From positions 13,141,501-13,205,500 of the forward strand of contig JAFFSR010000136.1 in assembly GCA_017163975.1 (NCBI GenBank): a stretch of DNA of 64,000 nucleotides, written 5' to 3'. Source of the DNA: Anastatus disparis. Taxonomy: Eukaryota; Arthropoda; Insecta; Hymenoptera; Eupelmidae. The notes beneath the pieces are model-generated. The model was not told the DNA's origin, did not search any database, and saw nothing but the letters and a program-made list of their open reading frames with translations. Shown one piece after another: positions 47,501 through 62,106 of the stretch. Position 1 is the stretch's first letter. Every line of letters begins with the position of its first letter. A program made the position numbers and the translations under genes.

Positions 47501-50500
47501 TTATAAAGAGGTCAAGGCTATGGCTGTCTGATTCAATTATCTCGGAATTATAGGTCAATAACTAATTTATTTTTCCTTGTAAAAATTTTTCTTTTACAAA
47601 TAACATCTCTGTTTTTGTTCTATCGAACTTTTATTATTTTCTCTTGATCTATTTATAAATAAAATCTAGTAACAAATAAAAATTTGTTAATTTCTTTCGA
47701 AACTGCGTTTCACTTGGAGATGTTTCGCTAGCATTATACGTTATAGAACTTGGTAAACACTGTTTAGTCTATAATAAGATGAAAAAGCACATGAATGTTT
47801 TATAATTTCTGACGTTATACATGTTATTACAAAAAAAAAGAAGTTTTATCATGTAAGAAGAATCTATTTGACAAACAACATTTGATCTAGTAAATCCTGT
47901 ATAAAAAGTGAATTTTAATAAAATTAATGATGAGTGAATGCACCTTAGATAATGTAGCTTTTTATCAGGTACAATAATTAACACAATACAATAGGTATCT
48001 TACTAAAACAATGTGATTATTAGCATAGTTCATTATATACGCATCTTATGCTGTTTTTTCGTGATATAATTACATGCCAATATGCACACATACACAAACA
48101 CAGAGACACATGTACATAAAATTCCATCTCGTTTAATTTACAAATATAACGAGTGTAAATATGCTTGGCTATCAGTAGCTTTGACAAGCTTGACCCTTGA
48201 CACATTCGCTCTCATCATCTTCTTTTCTCTTTCCTACTTTAAACTTTAGATGTCTGGGTGGCGATGAAGAGAAGAGCAGCGCGTTAATGAACAATATATA
48301 CTTACTTACATCTCTCTATACTCTTTGCTTCTTCTTATTCTTCCTCTTCTTCTCCTCCAAAGCTTTAATAATACATTGCTGATGCTCGTTTCATTTCTAT
48401 CCCTCAAACTGTTGCATAGTCGATATACGTCTCTCTTGCCATTCAATAATAAAAGGAAGAGCATTGCACATTCTATATACACACATATATCGCGCACCTT
48501 ACTTACTTTTTCCCCGCACCTTGAAATTCGAAGCCGCGACCGCTAACGAAGGTTATATATTGCATATACTCTATATATACATATAATACATAAAGCATCG
48601 TATTTTTATTTTGCCTTCTATTTTTTTTCCTTTTCTTTCCTCTTTTATACACATGTTTACTCTTTGCTTTTTCTATCGTTTATCTCTTTTCATTATTTTT
48701 TTATCAATCTCATTTTTCGCCGCGCAAAGAAGTTTCATAGATGTGCGGCGATCTTAATCGCGTTCAGTGTTTTGTTTGCTAATCTTGATCGAAGAAGCAG
48801 CAGCACGAGAAAACCTTGGGATTGTCATGTGCTGAAGAGGCAGATATGTTTATTAGGGCTGGAAATAAGGAGAGTGAAAAGTTGGATTGTTTAGTGAGAA
48901 AAAGATTGAAGTTACGTGGTTGAAAAAAAAGAAAAGAAAGATTAAACGTTCTGTTTTGTTTTGACTTTTTTTTTGTTCGTTTGTTTTGCCGTCTGCAGTT
49001 GTGATTCATTGAGGTGAGTTTTTTTTTATTTAGATGATTTGTTAAATCATTGTAGTAATTAATCATTAATTTATTAGCGAATAAAAAGTTTAATTACTCA
49101 TTAGTACTTTTTATCTATTATAGAAAATGAAGTTTAATTTTTTTCAATTTAAGTGATAAAATGAAAAAAAATGTCATAAAAAAAATACTAATTTTTATAA
49201 TAATCTAAATGTCATTTTGTGTATCATATCAGTGCCTTATAATTAAGGAAAAATAATATAATGAAATATTACTCCGCTGAATGAACGTCGTTATAATACT
49301 TTGTAAAATTTAAATAGATTAAATAAATCAGAAAATAAAAGCATAACGTAAATTAATGTTGCAAATATATGCACAGCGAATTGCGATAGAAAGGTTCTTT
49401 TTTTTTCCTTTCGACGATAAGTGCGGTTATCATTTAATTACAAAGTTTGAAAAAAATAATGTTTACTTGTAATTTTCTCGCGATTTGAGAAAACGATTAA
49501 AGTTTGTTGAGCGAAAATACTTACTTGAGTTTGATTTGGAAATTTCATATAGATTTAAGGAAAAACTATTGAATAATACAATTTTTTTCAAAATTTTTGT
49601 TAAACCTTATCCACGTGTCGAACGCTGCAAGCCGCGCGTTCGTTACAAAACATAACTAAAATATTATTACACTTTAAAATGCATATAAAAGAAGAAGAAG
49701 CAGCACTCGCGTACACTTAGCGAGATACATTTATTTTTGGTTTTATCTGATACTAAAATGTTGCCAGCTGCATTGGCACTTTTGCCTTTTTCTCAAAGAG
49801 ATTTAGCTCATCACGTATAATATAATTTAATATGAATTGACCTTCAGTAAAAATCTTATTGAAGCTATCCATCTTTTTTAATTTTCAAAGATGTTAGATC
49901 AGAATTTTATTTTTTCTAATCATACAGAATCGCGTATTGCTATTATAAATAACATCGTATGATGTTACTGGTAAATAAGTTTAATTCTAAAATTACATAA
50001 AATTCATTTTTTATGATAAATAAATTACATCACGTTAATCTTCGTTATTTATTTTAATGCTTTTATGAATTTTGTAATAGTGCAATATTACGATAAATCA
50101 ATTATGAAAAAAAATTTCTTTTTTCTCAATCATCAACTTTTTATTAAACTCTAGAGAGAGAAAAAATGAGATTTCCAATCTATCGATTGTTAATGAATTT
50201 TATAACAAAAAATGATGTATACAACAACGCTTAAAGATAATCGTAAATATGCAACTATACGGCGCAAAGGGGCAAAGATACGTCAAACATTTGACAAACA
50301 TACATCTTCTTTTTTCACTTTTTCTCTCTTTCTTTCCGTAAGTACGTGTCAAGTAACCAGTAAATAAAGTAGATCTTATCTCAAACATTGATGATTTACA
50401 GGACGTTAACGAGGGAATGTATGCAGAAAGATGCGAGCCTTTGATTATAATAAACGTACATATATACGCATTTTTATCGAATCAATGGTATAGCCCGGCA

Positions 50501-52685
50501 CGTGTGAGATGTTTTTACCTATAACGATCGATATGTTACGAATACTTGGAAGAGAAAAAAACCTTTTTCCGTTCGATAGATTTATAGAGACTTTTGTGCT
50601 AAAAGCTTTTTACCAATCGTAACTTATCAAACTTAAAAAGTTACTCGGCGAAGAAAATGTTTTATTGTTCAGCTGTTCTTAGGATTTTTCTTCGGGACTT
50701 AATGGTAGTCACTGCTTATCTTTATTGTTTTTACGCTTTCAAAATTCGAGTACTTCATTATATTCATTATTTTTCTTAATACGTTTTGGTATTATAAATA
50801 CAAATTGTCATTTTAAAACTTTCCACGATAATTATTCTGGATTTCCGCAAATCGTTTGAAATATTAATTAAGTTCGATAAGTTTTAAAGCGCGTAATACA
50901 TTGTATAAATGCACGAAAAAAGTAAGATCCATAAATCTTATCGAACGAAACAATTCTCCCCGCAAGAAGAGACAGAGTATAATTATCTTAAAGGGGAACG
51001 ATTTCGATTGAAATCTTATAACGACTGTATACCAAAAGAGAAAAAAAAGGAATTACAAATTATTTGAGGGTTATATATAAGCTTGAGAGAGAGAATTGGA
51101 TTAGAAAAAAAAAGTTTTAATGAAAATTTATTGCTATCAAGATTTATGATAATCCGTTTGGTATATACATTTCAACCGTTAACTAAAACGTTATAAAGAC
51201 ATTGTTTATTATTTACATTACGTATTTTATATTTACTATAGTAAATGAATATTTGTTAATTATAATATACAGTGTTAGAAGTTTTGTTAATAAGCTTAGA
51301 TTGAAATAGTACATTAAAATCAATTTGTAATAAAGAATGATTATTCAACGAATTATTTAAAGATTTATCTAGCGATATTAGAATCTAGTATCGATCAAAG
51401 TATCAAGTTTTATACAATATATAGATTTAACGTGTACGTGGGCTAACAAAAGAACGAGCATTGAATCATCGTTTGACTAAGAAATTTCTTACAGCGTCTT
51501 AAACTTTTTGACCTTTTTCTAAGACGCATACGAGATTATGATTTGATTTAATAAGAGCGTTTGATGAAATATGAAAAAATTTGTTTTTTTTTTCAGTGAA
51601 ATATTGGTATACTTGATGAGTCATGAAATTTCTATAATAAACACAATTTGTTAACATAAACAAAAGTTTAATTAGATTTTGACGTATTAACCTTGTTAAA
51701 AGTTAAAGTACATTTTAAAAAGTATTTTATATTTTTTCTAGACATACAAACGATGCTGCATTAGCAAAATTATCTCGACAGCTTTGTATAAACATAATTT
51801 GATAAAAATAAAAAATTCACCTAGCCAATACAAAACTCCCACCATTTATATAAAAAAAAACTTTTCTTTCAAATTTTTTATTTCTCTCTTCCTTATAATA
51901 ATGATTTGTTTATTTGCTCGAATCTATATAAAATAATCCACGGAAATTTTGCAGTTTCTTTATAATTATGCGACACTGATGCACTTTGTACCCCGTTGTA
52001 CGAAGATAAACATTTCCATAATACGCTCTCGCGTGATCATCTCGTGTACAATCTTTCAATACTAGCGTGTAATACAATTTTCCTATCGTATTTCTATAAC
52101 TCCATCGGGTTATGCATTAACTTATTTAATGAATTTGGTAATTCGATAGTTCCTTTTTTTTTTGCTGATAAAAATGAAAACGAGAATAAGTATTGAAAAG
52201 ACGAAAGAAGTACGTAAACTTTTATGACTACTAATAAGAACTTACACAATTTTTTCCCTCGGCTTTGTACTAGAAAAAAATTGGAATTTTTCGGATCTTC
52301 AAGTATTTTTTGCTTGAGAATTTTTTTTTTATTTGCGTGGGACTTGAAGCGTGAAAATGATTTCATTTAACAATAAGCCAATTCATCATAAATGAAAAAA
52401 AGGCGGCCCGGGTGTATCTACACGATTATGCGCCATTTCCATTCGTTATTCAGCTTCCTTATATGGTTGGAAGTTATAGCCGTAAATTTAAAGAGTTCAT
52501 TTTTCAATTTAATGGATAATCAAATTAGCCGATTTTATTCAGTAATTTTTAATGATTTAAACTCTTTTTTAAGATAAATGAAAATTTTAATTGTTCATTG
52601 AAATATAAAATTTACTCAATTATTTGAGATTTCAATTAAAAAAAATGTTGAGATTTACAAAATAACAGCATAATTACTCTAATAC

Positions 52686-52888
52686 CTTAAATTATTTTAT
52701 TTTACGACGTTAATTTATGCCACCATTTTGATGTTAATTAGCGACGGAGGTCGGTTTCAGCGTGTTTGTGAACAAAGCATGTATATCGTGTACAGTGATG
52801 CTTGTATAAATTAGCCGAGAGCGAGATTCGAACTCGGGCCCTCGGGTTACGAGTCCATCGCTTTACCGAGTGAGCCACTGAAAACCTC
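52686..52888 (-). mobile_element. tRNA-derived SINE, near full-length
   Basis: On the minus strand it reads a tRNA-like head with A-box TGGCTCACTCGG, an anticodon-loop-like CTCGTAA and B-box GAGTTCGAATC, then the shared core and the tail GACGTTAATT...CGTAAAATAAAAT. The head's loop would give a CGU (Thr-type) anticodon, but stems are degenerate, so this is a SINE and not a tRNA gene. Confidence 0.85.
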
Positions 52889-55800
52889 GAATATTAATTT
52901 ATTTAATTATTGTTAAAAATTATGGAATAAATAAAATTTATAATGTTAAAGTTACATTGTGTTGTTTATAAAAAAAGTAATGACTTTTTATCACATAATT
53001 AATTGTTTCTATCGACTGAAAAATGTATAAGAAATAATCAATTTTTGACTAATGAATGAACATATGAAATGATAAGCTGCAAAAAGCAATAATATTTGAA
53101 ACGTAGTTTTTTTTCATCATGTTAAATTTACAAAAGATTAATTTTCAAACGTTTTAAATCTTTTAATGTTTTATTTATTGGTAATAAAAAAAAATCTGTT
53201 CTTAACTAGGCACGTCAATCATCTTATTAATATCGTACCACCTTTAACTCAATTAACGAAGGCTAAAAATAATGTAAGCACATATCATACCACAACTATT
53301 CTTCAAATTTATTCAATTAATCGTATTAAGAATTCGATATCAAAATAATAAAATTACGAAAAATTATTAAAATTTTAGTGATTTTTCGTGTTTATTTCGG
53401 CATGTATTTATATGATTATTAATAATTTAATAAAACCTAATACAATTTAATAATCAACAGCAAACAATAAAGATAATCATAGAAAATAAAGGTTTTATTA
53501 TTGCTATTTCTATTTAATCGCGTACAGGTGTAAAAATTCACAAAACATTAACACTCTCGTATATTATCATAATTTCACGAGTTAATTCAAGTTCATCTAT
53601 ACAACTTAAATATTTACTTTGTTCAACTCTTTTTCTCCGACATCGAATCGCTTTCTAAGTATAATATAGCAACCCTTTCATAATGGTTCAACTTCCCCTT
53701 ACCTTTCAGTTTTCTCCCAGATCAACTTTTCTAACTTCTAAAATTGAACAAAGATAAAATAAAACAAACTTCTTCTCTCGATACGCGTATATATAAAACA
53801 AAAAGAAAGAGAGAGAATAAAAAAAGCTCAATGGTAACACCTACAAAGAGTAGCTTTGCGCGTACGCAGTATATTGGGCTCCTTTTTTATTTGTATTCTG
53901 TTTTCACTCTTATCAGTCCGTATATGCGACCTGCGCAATCGTACTCTAAGAAACATAGTAAACTGCCGACGTCCAAAAATCGCGCTTTACTTTGCGCCAG
54001 TTATACGGGTGCGCGTCTTCTTGTACGGATCATCTGTATATTTCATCTTAAAAAAAATATAAAAAAAACGAGACGATAGTGTTTAATAAAAGTTCTTTTT
54101 TCTTAATTGTATAGATAATAACATATTAATTTTAAAAAGAAAAGTGAGATAAGAAAAAAAAGCAAATAAACAAGCATGTTTTATTGTGTAGAGACTAGTG
54201 ATTTTTATTATTTATTGCCAAGGACTGGAGCTTGTAGAGAAAAATGTTTGTTGTGTCTGAGACTTATAAGCCTCGCTGTTAATTGCCGATAGTGCGTTTA
54301 TAACGTTTTACTGGTGTGTACAAAAATAACAAAATAGTGCATATAGAAAAAAAAATTTTATTTTACTTAACCGAATTTCAAGATTGATCGAGTTAGTTTT
54401 AGAGGAGATTTTAACGTGTGACAAGTAAGTTTATAATAAAGTGCGTAAATTTTTAATAAATAAATTAATGAAGTTTGTAAAAGTAGTTAATGTTAAATTA
54501 TTGAAAATTTTGTTATACCTAAGATTATTTTTAGTTGCACCTAGAAATGGATGAATTTAATTTTTGATATCTAATTCAATCGTCTGATAGTTTACGAAAG
54601 TGAAATACGGAGTTGCTGATATACTTAAATGTTTTATTAGTATTTCATTTCAAGACAAATTGTTTCGGTTGAGCGATTAAAAGATTAAATTTAGTAAAAT
54701 AAAAATAAAGAAATCAAAATTGATTCTTTTGATTTATTATATTAGAAATTTATAAATTAAAAAATTATTAAAAATACATGGATATTGTAATATTATTACA
54801 AAATTAAGCTTCTTTTTATACGTTAGAAACGAACAAAATGATTTTTCATTTTTAATTATTTAAATTTTCTATATAGAGACAATACAGGAAATAAAGATAA
54901 AAAGAATGTTTTCAACTATGAATAAATTTTATTCAAACTATTTAAATACTTCTGTTATTTTTTTCGCAATAAGATTAAACAACTTTTTTATAATACTTCA
55001 ATCATATCGTTTCATCATAGTATATTGTTTACATTTAAATGACTTCTTATTTTCTAAGAAACTTCTTTGACGAAATTCGCCAAGTTTGGTATAAGTTAAA
55101 AACTAAAATTGAAGTATAACAATGAGTTTTATTCATAATTATAAATACACAAATAAAACAATCTAACGTGTTACGTATATACGTGAAAAGTTGAAATTTC
55201 ATCATTGATCATCGCGGAAGTTTAAAACGTATATTCCTGGAATATATGAAAGTGACATGAATTTATCCTTGACAATGGCATTATTTAAAATACCAAAAAG
55301 TTAAAAAGCACTAGGAATGCAATATAAAGCTTTTTACTCTTGCTGATGTATACATATGGCGCCTTGATGCACATCGTGACTCTTAATCTAAACTCAGCTC
55401 TTAATGCAAATATTTACCCTATTGTAAAATACGGTATTGTATCGAGTTCTTTGTTTTCCAGAATTATCAAAAGCCGCGAATTAGAAACTTCGAAAAGTAC
55501 CACTTTTCTAATACCCTCGCAATATTTTGCAATTGAGTCATGCTTATAAAGTACTTACTAGTATTGAATATGGTTTTATAGACGGAAATAATGAATTAAA
55601 ATGTACTTTTTTTTATGTATTTAGATAAATCGATTTTCTATTGAAATCTAATTACTTAATTTTCGCATATACCTATTTGAAATATTTAATGATTTTTTTT
55701 TTTCATTCTGATAAATTATGTATAAGAACTCGACTGCTGACAGCTGTCATTGGAGGCAGACAAATGAGACTTAAAATAAAATTATTTATAATAGATAAAA

Positions 55801-55918
55801 AATTTAATTTAAACAAAAGAGAATCAGGATTAAATAAATATTTAATTTTTTTAATAATATCAATATTAATATTGATTAACAATATCAATAAAGAAATAAA
55901 GAAATGTATGTTTTTTTT

Positions 55919-56097
55919 TAAATTTTATTTAACGTCGCTATATTCATGCTATTATTACGATGCTAATTAACAACGAAGGTTTTTCAGTGCATTCGTAAAC
56001 AAAGCACATGTTAACGCACAGTGGTGCTTGTATCAATCGTCCGAGAGCGGGATTCAAACTCAGGCCCTCGGCTTGCGAATCCATTACTCTACCGAAT
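55919..56097 (-). mobile_element. tRNA-derived SINE, head-truncated copy
   Basis: On the minus strand, part of the tRNA-like head (ATTCGGTAGAGTAATGG), a mutated B-box, the core and the AGCGACGTTAAATAAAAT tail are present. The first ~15 bases of the family head are missing. Confidence 0.85.
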
Positions 56098-57879
56098 TTA
56101 ATAAGAGTTATTAGATACTATGAAAACTTGCACTATTCTTTATTATTTTATACATACATACTGTTACAAATAATATGATGCTGAAAATTCTTAAAATTAA
56201 CTGAAAATTATTTCTACTTTAATTATTCATTAGATGCAAGTAAAACTAATCTTGCTTGAAATTTAAAGCTATCTTCTACTACTTTCAAATAGATTTTCTT
56301 TTTTATACGTGAGAATTTTGTTTATCAGTGTATTTTCTTTAAAAGAATGAACAATAATCCGAAAGCTCTTTGCATATAAATAAGACACGATGAATAAACA
56401 AATACTTTAAAATAACACAAATGTATCTTATTCTATATTTGCACTGGGAAAAAATGAGCGGGTAATCGAGCATTTTTCTACTTATGTTAAGTGGATTTGA
56501 GTTCGACATATTTTTGCATGCAGACTTATTCTTGCGTGAAATTCAAGATTATTTGTGTTTGATTTAAATAGATTTATTTGGATAAAAGACAATTTTTTTT
56601 GTCAATATACGCTTGGCTATTGATAAAGTCCGCAAGTACTATAATTAAGCTGTCATTTTAACCCCGCCTCGTATGTTTCATAAATATTTTATAAGCAAGA
56701 GTTGAAATAGTTTTCATTTCATTTACCTTCTACGCGTATGTTCAAATAAATTAAAATGAAAGCTACATGCGTAAACAAAGTTTGCTATTACTAATTCACT
56801 TGCAAAATTCTCAAAAGCGGTTAACGTTACCTCGTTATTTCGTATTCATCATTCTATGATTTGTTTAAAATGTAATTGCATTAAAATTTCGGAACTCAAT
56901 AACCTAAATTACAAATTTTATACAAATAAGGATACTTTTTAAATGCATGCGATCATTAAACAATAATTAATTTTGATATAAGAAAAATTCATAAAAACGA
57001 AAAGCTAATTATTTATATTGTAGAAAGATATTGTCGAATCATCATCTATTTTCTGTAGATGTTAAATCAGTAAGTTCATCTTAATGGGTAACTATTAAAT
57101 ATCTTATATGTTCTAAAAAAAACCTATATATTTGTACCCATTTATTAAAAAAAACAATTTAAAATGATGACAATATGAAAATCTATTTAGGGGCGTGAAG
57201 TATTCTATAAATACTTAATAAACACGTTTGAAGCACGTGAAAATCTTTTTGTAAATAAATATTATCGTTAATACAAAGATAAGACGATGTAATACTGTAT
57301 AAAAAAATAGATGGTATTAAAAAAATGAAATTCAATCAATATTCCAATATTCCACGCGTTAAACTAGAAAAATTTCTTTGGGATATTCGTTGGTAAATTA
57401 ATAAACATGCTTACGTGACTCTTATCAAACTTCACATACGTTTCTTTACACAGTCGCGAGTTAAATGAAAACACTTTCATTCAAAAACCATGTACATGTA
57501 TATGTTTCTTCGTACTAACACATTTACGAACATTCGAAAATTGATTTTAAAATAACGAGTACATACTTTTCGATTTGATACTTGATATTATTTTGTTGCA
57601 CAAATTTGCTGGTCATCTAGATTAATTTTATAGAATTTTCTTAAATTATTAAAAATAAAAAAATTCATCCTCTATAGAACAGAAAATAGAACTATTTTTG
57701 TAAATACACACTTTCTACCAGTCTTATCTTCCGAAAAAAATTTAATGCATCAATACAAAAAAAAGTTTACTAAGAAAGCTGGCAAGAAATATTTTTTTTT
57801 ACTTGTTCACATCTGACGAAAATTAAAAAAAAATAATAAAAGTATTTAAAAAAATGGAAAGAAGTCATTTTAAATTGTG

Positions 57880-57957
57880 ATGTTTTTATTATTTTTTAAT
57901 GCCGCTGTATTTATGTTATCATGAATCTAATGCTCTACCGAATGATCCACCGAAGAC
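57880..57957 (-). mobile_element. SINE fragment with internal deletion
   Basis: On the minus strand the A-box part of the head (TGGATCATTCGGTAGAGCA) is followed within about 20 bases by the 3' tail (AAATACAGCGGCATTAAAAA). About 120-130 bp, including the B-box and core, are missing compared with the full copy. Confidence 0.75.
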
Positions 57958-59759
57958 TTCATTCTGCAGATTTAAAAACTGATTTCATTTATGTATCAAC
58001 CAATAAAAATCTCGAGAAATTTGATTTTAAATTCGCCTTTTTAACATGAGTTTTTATGGCAAACAAATTAAAACTGATTAATGGTAACTTTAATACGAAT
58101 CGTCGAGTGAAACAAGTATATAAGTCTGATGGAAAAAATACTATCTTCTTACTACTTCTTTAAAATACTATCATCAAAAATATGAATTGCCGGACAAAAA
58201 ATTTTAAAAAATAGCAAAAAAAGTAAACATATTTTGGTTGATAATAGTTGCTAATGAAAAACAAAATTAAAATATAGTTTACTTTTATTTTTATAATAGT
58301 ATTAAAATGCTGTCATATACAGACGCAGATACCTGCTTCTAATATTCCAAGTTTCCTTTTAAATAAATTCACAAATTATTTTAAAATTTTGAAAAATTTC
58401 TAAAATTTTTATTTTCGTGTACTTATGTTTATTTTTTTTAAATTATTTTTAATATAATATGAGAAGCTTTTGATGTACTTGCCAATTTCTGAAGTTTTCC
58501 AAAAATTTGAAAGTAACTGAATTCATTTAAGGCCAGTAAAAAGATTGAATTGAGAAGAATAAATCAATTTTTTTTTTACAAGGTAGTTTTAGTTGGTTAA
58601 TATATATTATTAGAAATATAAAAGTAATACAAATGATAATTTGTTAGTAGACAAACGATTTTAATTCAACAATTTTTTAAAAATTTATCTTAATAGTTAA
58701 TGACTGTGTATTTAGTTATAATTAGAAAAGCAAAATCTTATTAAAAAAAGTATAAAAAATTCATTGTCATAAACAAAATTTTGATATTGGAAAAAAATAT
58801 ACGAACTTATTCTATTTGAGGTAAAACATTATGTTGTCAAAAGCAAACATTTTTTCGTGAACCGCACAGCAGGTGTGTTCATGAAAATAATCAATCAAAT
58901 GCTTAAAATATTTTTCAAAATCTACATAATATAATAAAATTCTTGAAAAACCGTTTGTTTTAAAGAAAAAATATGTATAAATAGCCATATTCATTAAGAA
59001 AAAGTGCGTTTATCTAATGGCATAAATTTCAAACTTTTATTGAGTTGACGATAAAATGTAAAAAATTATATAAATGTTGATAAAAAATATTAAGAGTTCA
59101 TAAAATTTAACAATAAATGTAAATTTAATCGCCTTTTTAATATTTATTCGTTAGCGAAAACTTCAATTTAACAATAACATAATTTTTAACATTAAATGAA
59201 AATTAAATAATGAAGTTAAATTATTCAGTAGTATATATCAATAACCTATTCTAAAGCTTAGTTGATATATTTAATAAATTCTATTCATCTTCTGAACGAC
59301 CGTTCATTTATTAAAATGCTGATCATTTTCACTTTTTTAACAATTTTCAATAATTACAGTTATTCGTATCAATCTTAAGTACACTTATATGTTTTTCATA
59401 CATCGTATTGTATAATAAAACTTACTTCATATTTACAATAGTTGAAATTAATATTTGAAATAGGCGTATCAAGTTCAATTCTTGCTTTCATGTACTAAAC
59501 AAATTATTCACAATTAATAAGAATAATAAAAATTAGGCCTGCGTAATTTAAAATGATGAAGTTCACATAAGTGTTGACAATTTGTGAGTAATTGCTTCTG
59601 AAAGAAACGATGATAAATATTTTATATGTTTTTAGTTAAATTTGAAAAATAAAAAATTTTTTTTATAAAATATTTTTTACATATTATTATTGTAATTATT
59701 TTTTCATTCCTTTAACATCTAATTTAAAAGTTTGTTCAAGGAGATGTAAAATACTGACA

Positions 59760-59833
59760 TTACAGTTTTAGAAATTTTTCATTTTTAATCCAAAAGTTAC
59801 AGTTTTACAAATTTTTCATTCTTAATCCAAAAG
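59760..59833. repeat. 37-bp tandem duplication
   Basis: Two adjacent 37-bp units (59760-59796 and 59797-59833), each beginning TTACAGTTTTA and ending TTAATCCAAAAG, differ at two positions. A recent local duplication. Confidence 0.85.
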
Positions 59834-61704
59834 TTAAAAAAATCCTTATCATACCCTTCCACTTCAACTATTAAAAAATATGACATAGAGAGACTAAAAA
59901 AATTTTGAATAAAGATAAAAAATCCGGAAAACTACGATGTTGATAAATGCGTATAAGTCATATACCTTATCGCATCGTATTAATTTAAAATTTTCTGATT
60001 TTATAATAAGTCTATCATATTTAATGAAATTTTCATACACTTGAATGCTTTATTTAGAAACGTAACTGTTTTATTGAAAATTGAATGTACTTTTTTTAAT
60101 TTTCAATCATAATTATTCGACTTAATACAACGGCATCAGGCCACTTAATATTGATCAAGAATAAAATTGCTTTTATATAAATATTTGAACTATCAATTTT
60201 GAATTAAGTGAATAAACAAGAAGCGCCAGTACATTGACAGCGATTATTTAAAAGTCTAATTCTCAGAACAACTTTCTTTTTGTCTGATAAAATTCAAACA
60301 AATCGGAATCTGTAATTTATTTTTTCAGTGTAAAATTAAAATTTTATGAAATTAACAAAATGACAAGATCAGATTTTTAACGAAATTTGATTTTGTTATT
60401 CGAGTGAAAGAAAATATAATAACCAATTGTAAAATAGCTATGCAGCACAATAGAGACTTGGTTTTTGTAAATAAAATTTACGCTGAATCAAGTTGCAAAT
60501 TGCAAACTACGAAGAGAAGTGAGTTTACGAGAATAAGAGAATAGAAATTTATAGAAGAATATTAAATTACATAGTACTTTTTTCAAGAGAAATAAACTGA
60601 AATTGATTTATTATTTATAAAACAGCATTGAAAATCTTATTTTCTGAAATTAATAAAATATAAAACTATATTTCATCCATTTAAAAAATAAGGCAACCTT
60701 TTTACTAATGACGTCATATTTTCCGTAAGTAAAATTTATTTTTTTTTCAAAATTTAATCTAATTGAAAATATAGTTATAGTTTACTCTGAATATAATGAA
60801 TTTTAAATATACTTTTTATATAGAAAAAGCTCACTTTTGTGTTAATAAAAGAGTTCATTTACTTTTCACTTCAAGAGTTATATAAAACAAAAATTTCAGA
60901 ATACGTTTTTACAAAAAAACTTTATCTACCTTCTTTGTTCTTCGTACTAAGCAGCATCTAAGACGCGAATCTAATTAACGATAATGCTCCTATTCACACC
61001 TGAAAGTGAATGTTCATATAAAGGATGTGGCTTTACTGAAATTCCACTTTACATTCATCGCAAGTAGTCAAGATTTAGAATTCAGTAATTAAGTATTATT
61101 TGCATATCCTTAAGATGTAAGCTTACGCAAAAAGTTGTTTTTAAAGTATTTTAAAGTAGATGAAATGGAGTAAAAGTACTATAAAAATCATTAAAGAATG
61201 ATGTTAATATAATTTTTAATAGAATATTATTTATAATTTATAATAAAATAACATGTATTTTAAACTAATCTTTTATTATTTACATTAAGAATGTTTGGAT
61301 TGATGATTACCATACGAATAAACTATTTTCAAAGAAATAAATTATATATCTTAAGAATAGACTTATATTATCTAAACAAAACAATCAAGCAATAAAAAGA
61401 AATAAAGTAATGTTATTTAAGCTAAGAACTATTTTTACCTACATTAGAATTTATGGCAACTAATAAGTGGCACAACAAAGCTCTCAATTAACAGTATTTC
61501 ATACTGCTAATCTAGGCTTAAAGCGATTTTAATGTTAATCCTAATTTTTACTATATATTTTTTTGTGTTTATAAGAATGAAATTTTAAATGACATTTAGT
61601 TTAAAAGAGAATTAATATATAAATTATATAATTTCACAAAATATTGTATAAATGGTAGATATGCGATAAAATATAAAAGCATTTTATTTTCATTTATAAT
61701 ACTG

Positions 61705-61920
61705 TTGAGGTCGTCAGTGGCTCATTCGGTAGAACGATGAATTCGTAATCTCGAGGTTTCGAGTTCGAATCCCGCTCTCAGCGGTTGATTGATACAAGCA
61801 CCAATGTATATACGATACATGTTCTTTGTTCTCAAATGCACTGAAAACCTCCGTCGCTAATTAGCATCGCAATAATAGCTGAAATACAGCGACGTTAAAT
61901 AAAATAAAATAAAATAAAAT
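61705..61920 (+). mobile_element. tRNA-derived SINE, full-length reference copy
   Basis: A complete copy of about 216 bp. The tRNA-like head has A-box TGGCTCATTCGG (61718-61729) and B-box GAGTTCGAATCC (61761-61772), the two internal Pol III promoter elements. The core contains GATACAAGCACCA, CCGTCGCTAATTAGCATCGC and AATAATAGCTGAAATACAGC, and the 3' end is GACGTTAAAT followed by four (AAAAT)-type units. It lies about 190 bp upstream of the AKH-receptor exon. No family name is recognised. Confidence 0.9.
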
Positions 61921-62106
61921 TCGAAGTGAGAATATTAGTACATTTTTTTATAAAATTCAATTTGGCCACCGATTTTATTAAATTTGTTTGATAATTGATT
62001 CATAAAAATTAGTATTTTTAAAAATTTAATATAAACATTAAAATATCATTCCTGAAAATTTGAATAATGAATTCATGAAAAATTTTTATGTTTTTTTTTG
62101 TTTTAG

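Larger units (their letters stand above)
44154..62106. other. Gene desert between AATF and AKH-receptor gene
   Basis: About 18 kb with no supportable exon. It holds the AATF 3' UTR, composition islands at about 44760-45290, 48030-49020 and 53620-54080, a 37-bp tandem duplication (59760-59833), and four copies of one SINE family. The rest is AT-rich DNA without visible structure. Confidence 0.6.

Noticed and set aside
61705..61780. Possible tRNA gene (A-box and B-box present)
   Set aside because: Stems are degenerate and the segment continues into a repeated SINE core and tail found in four other places, so it is a SINE head.
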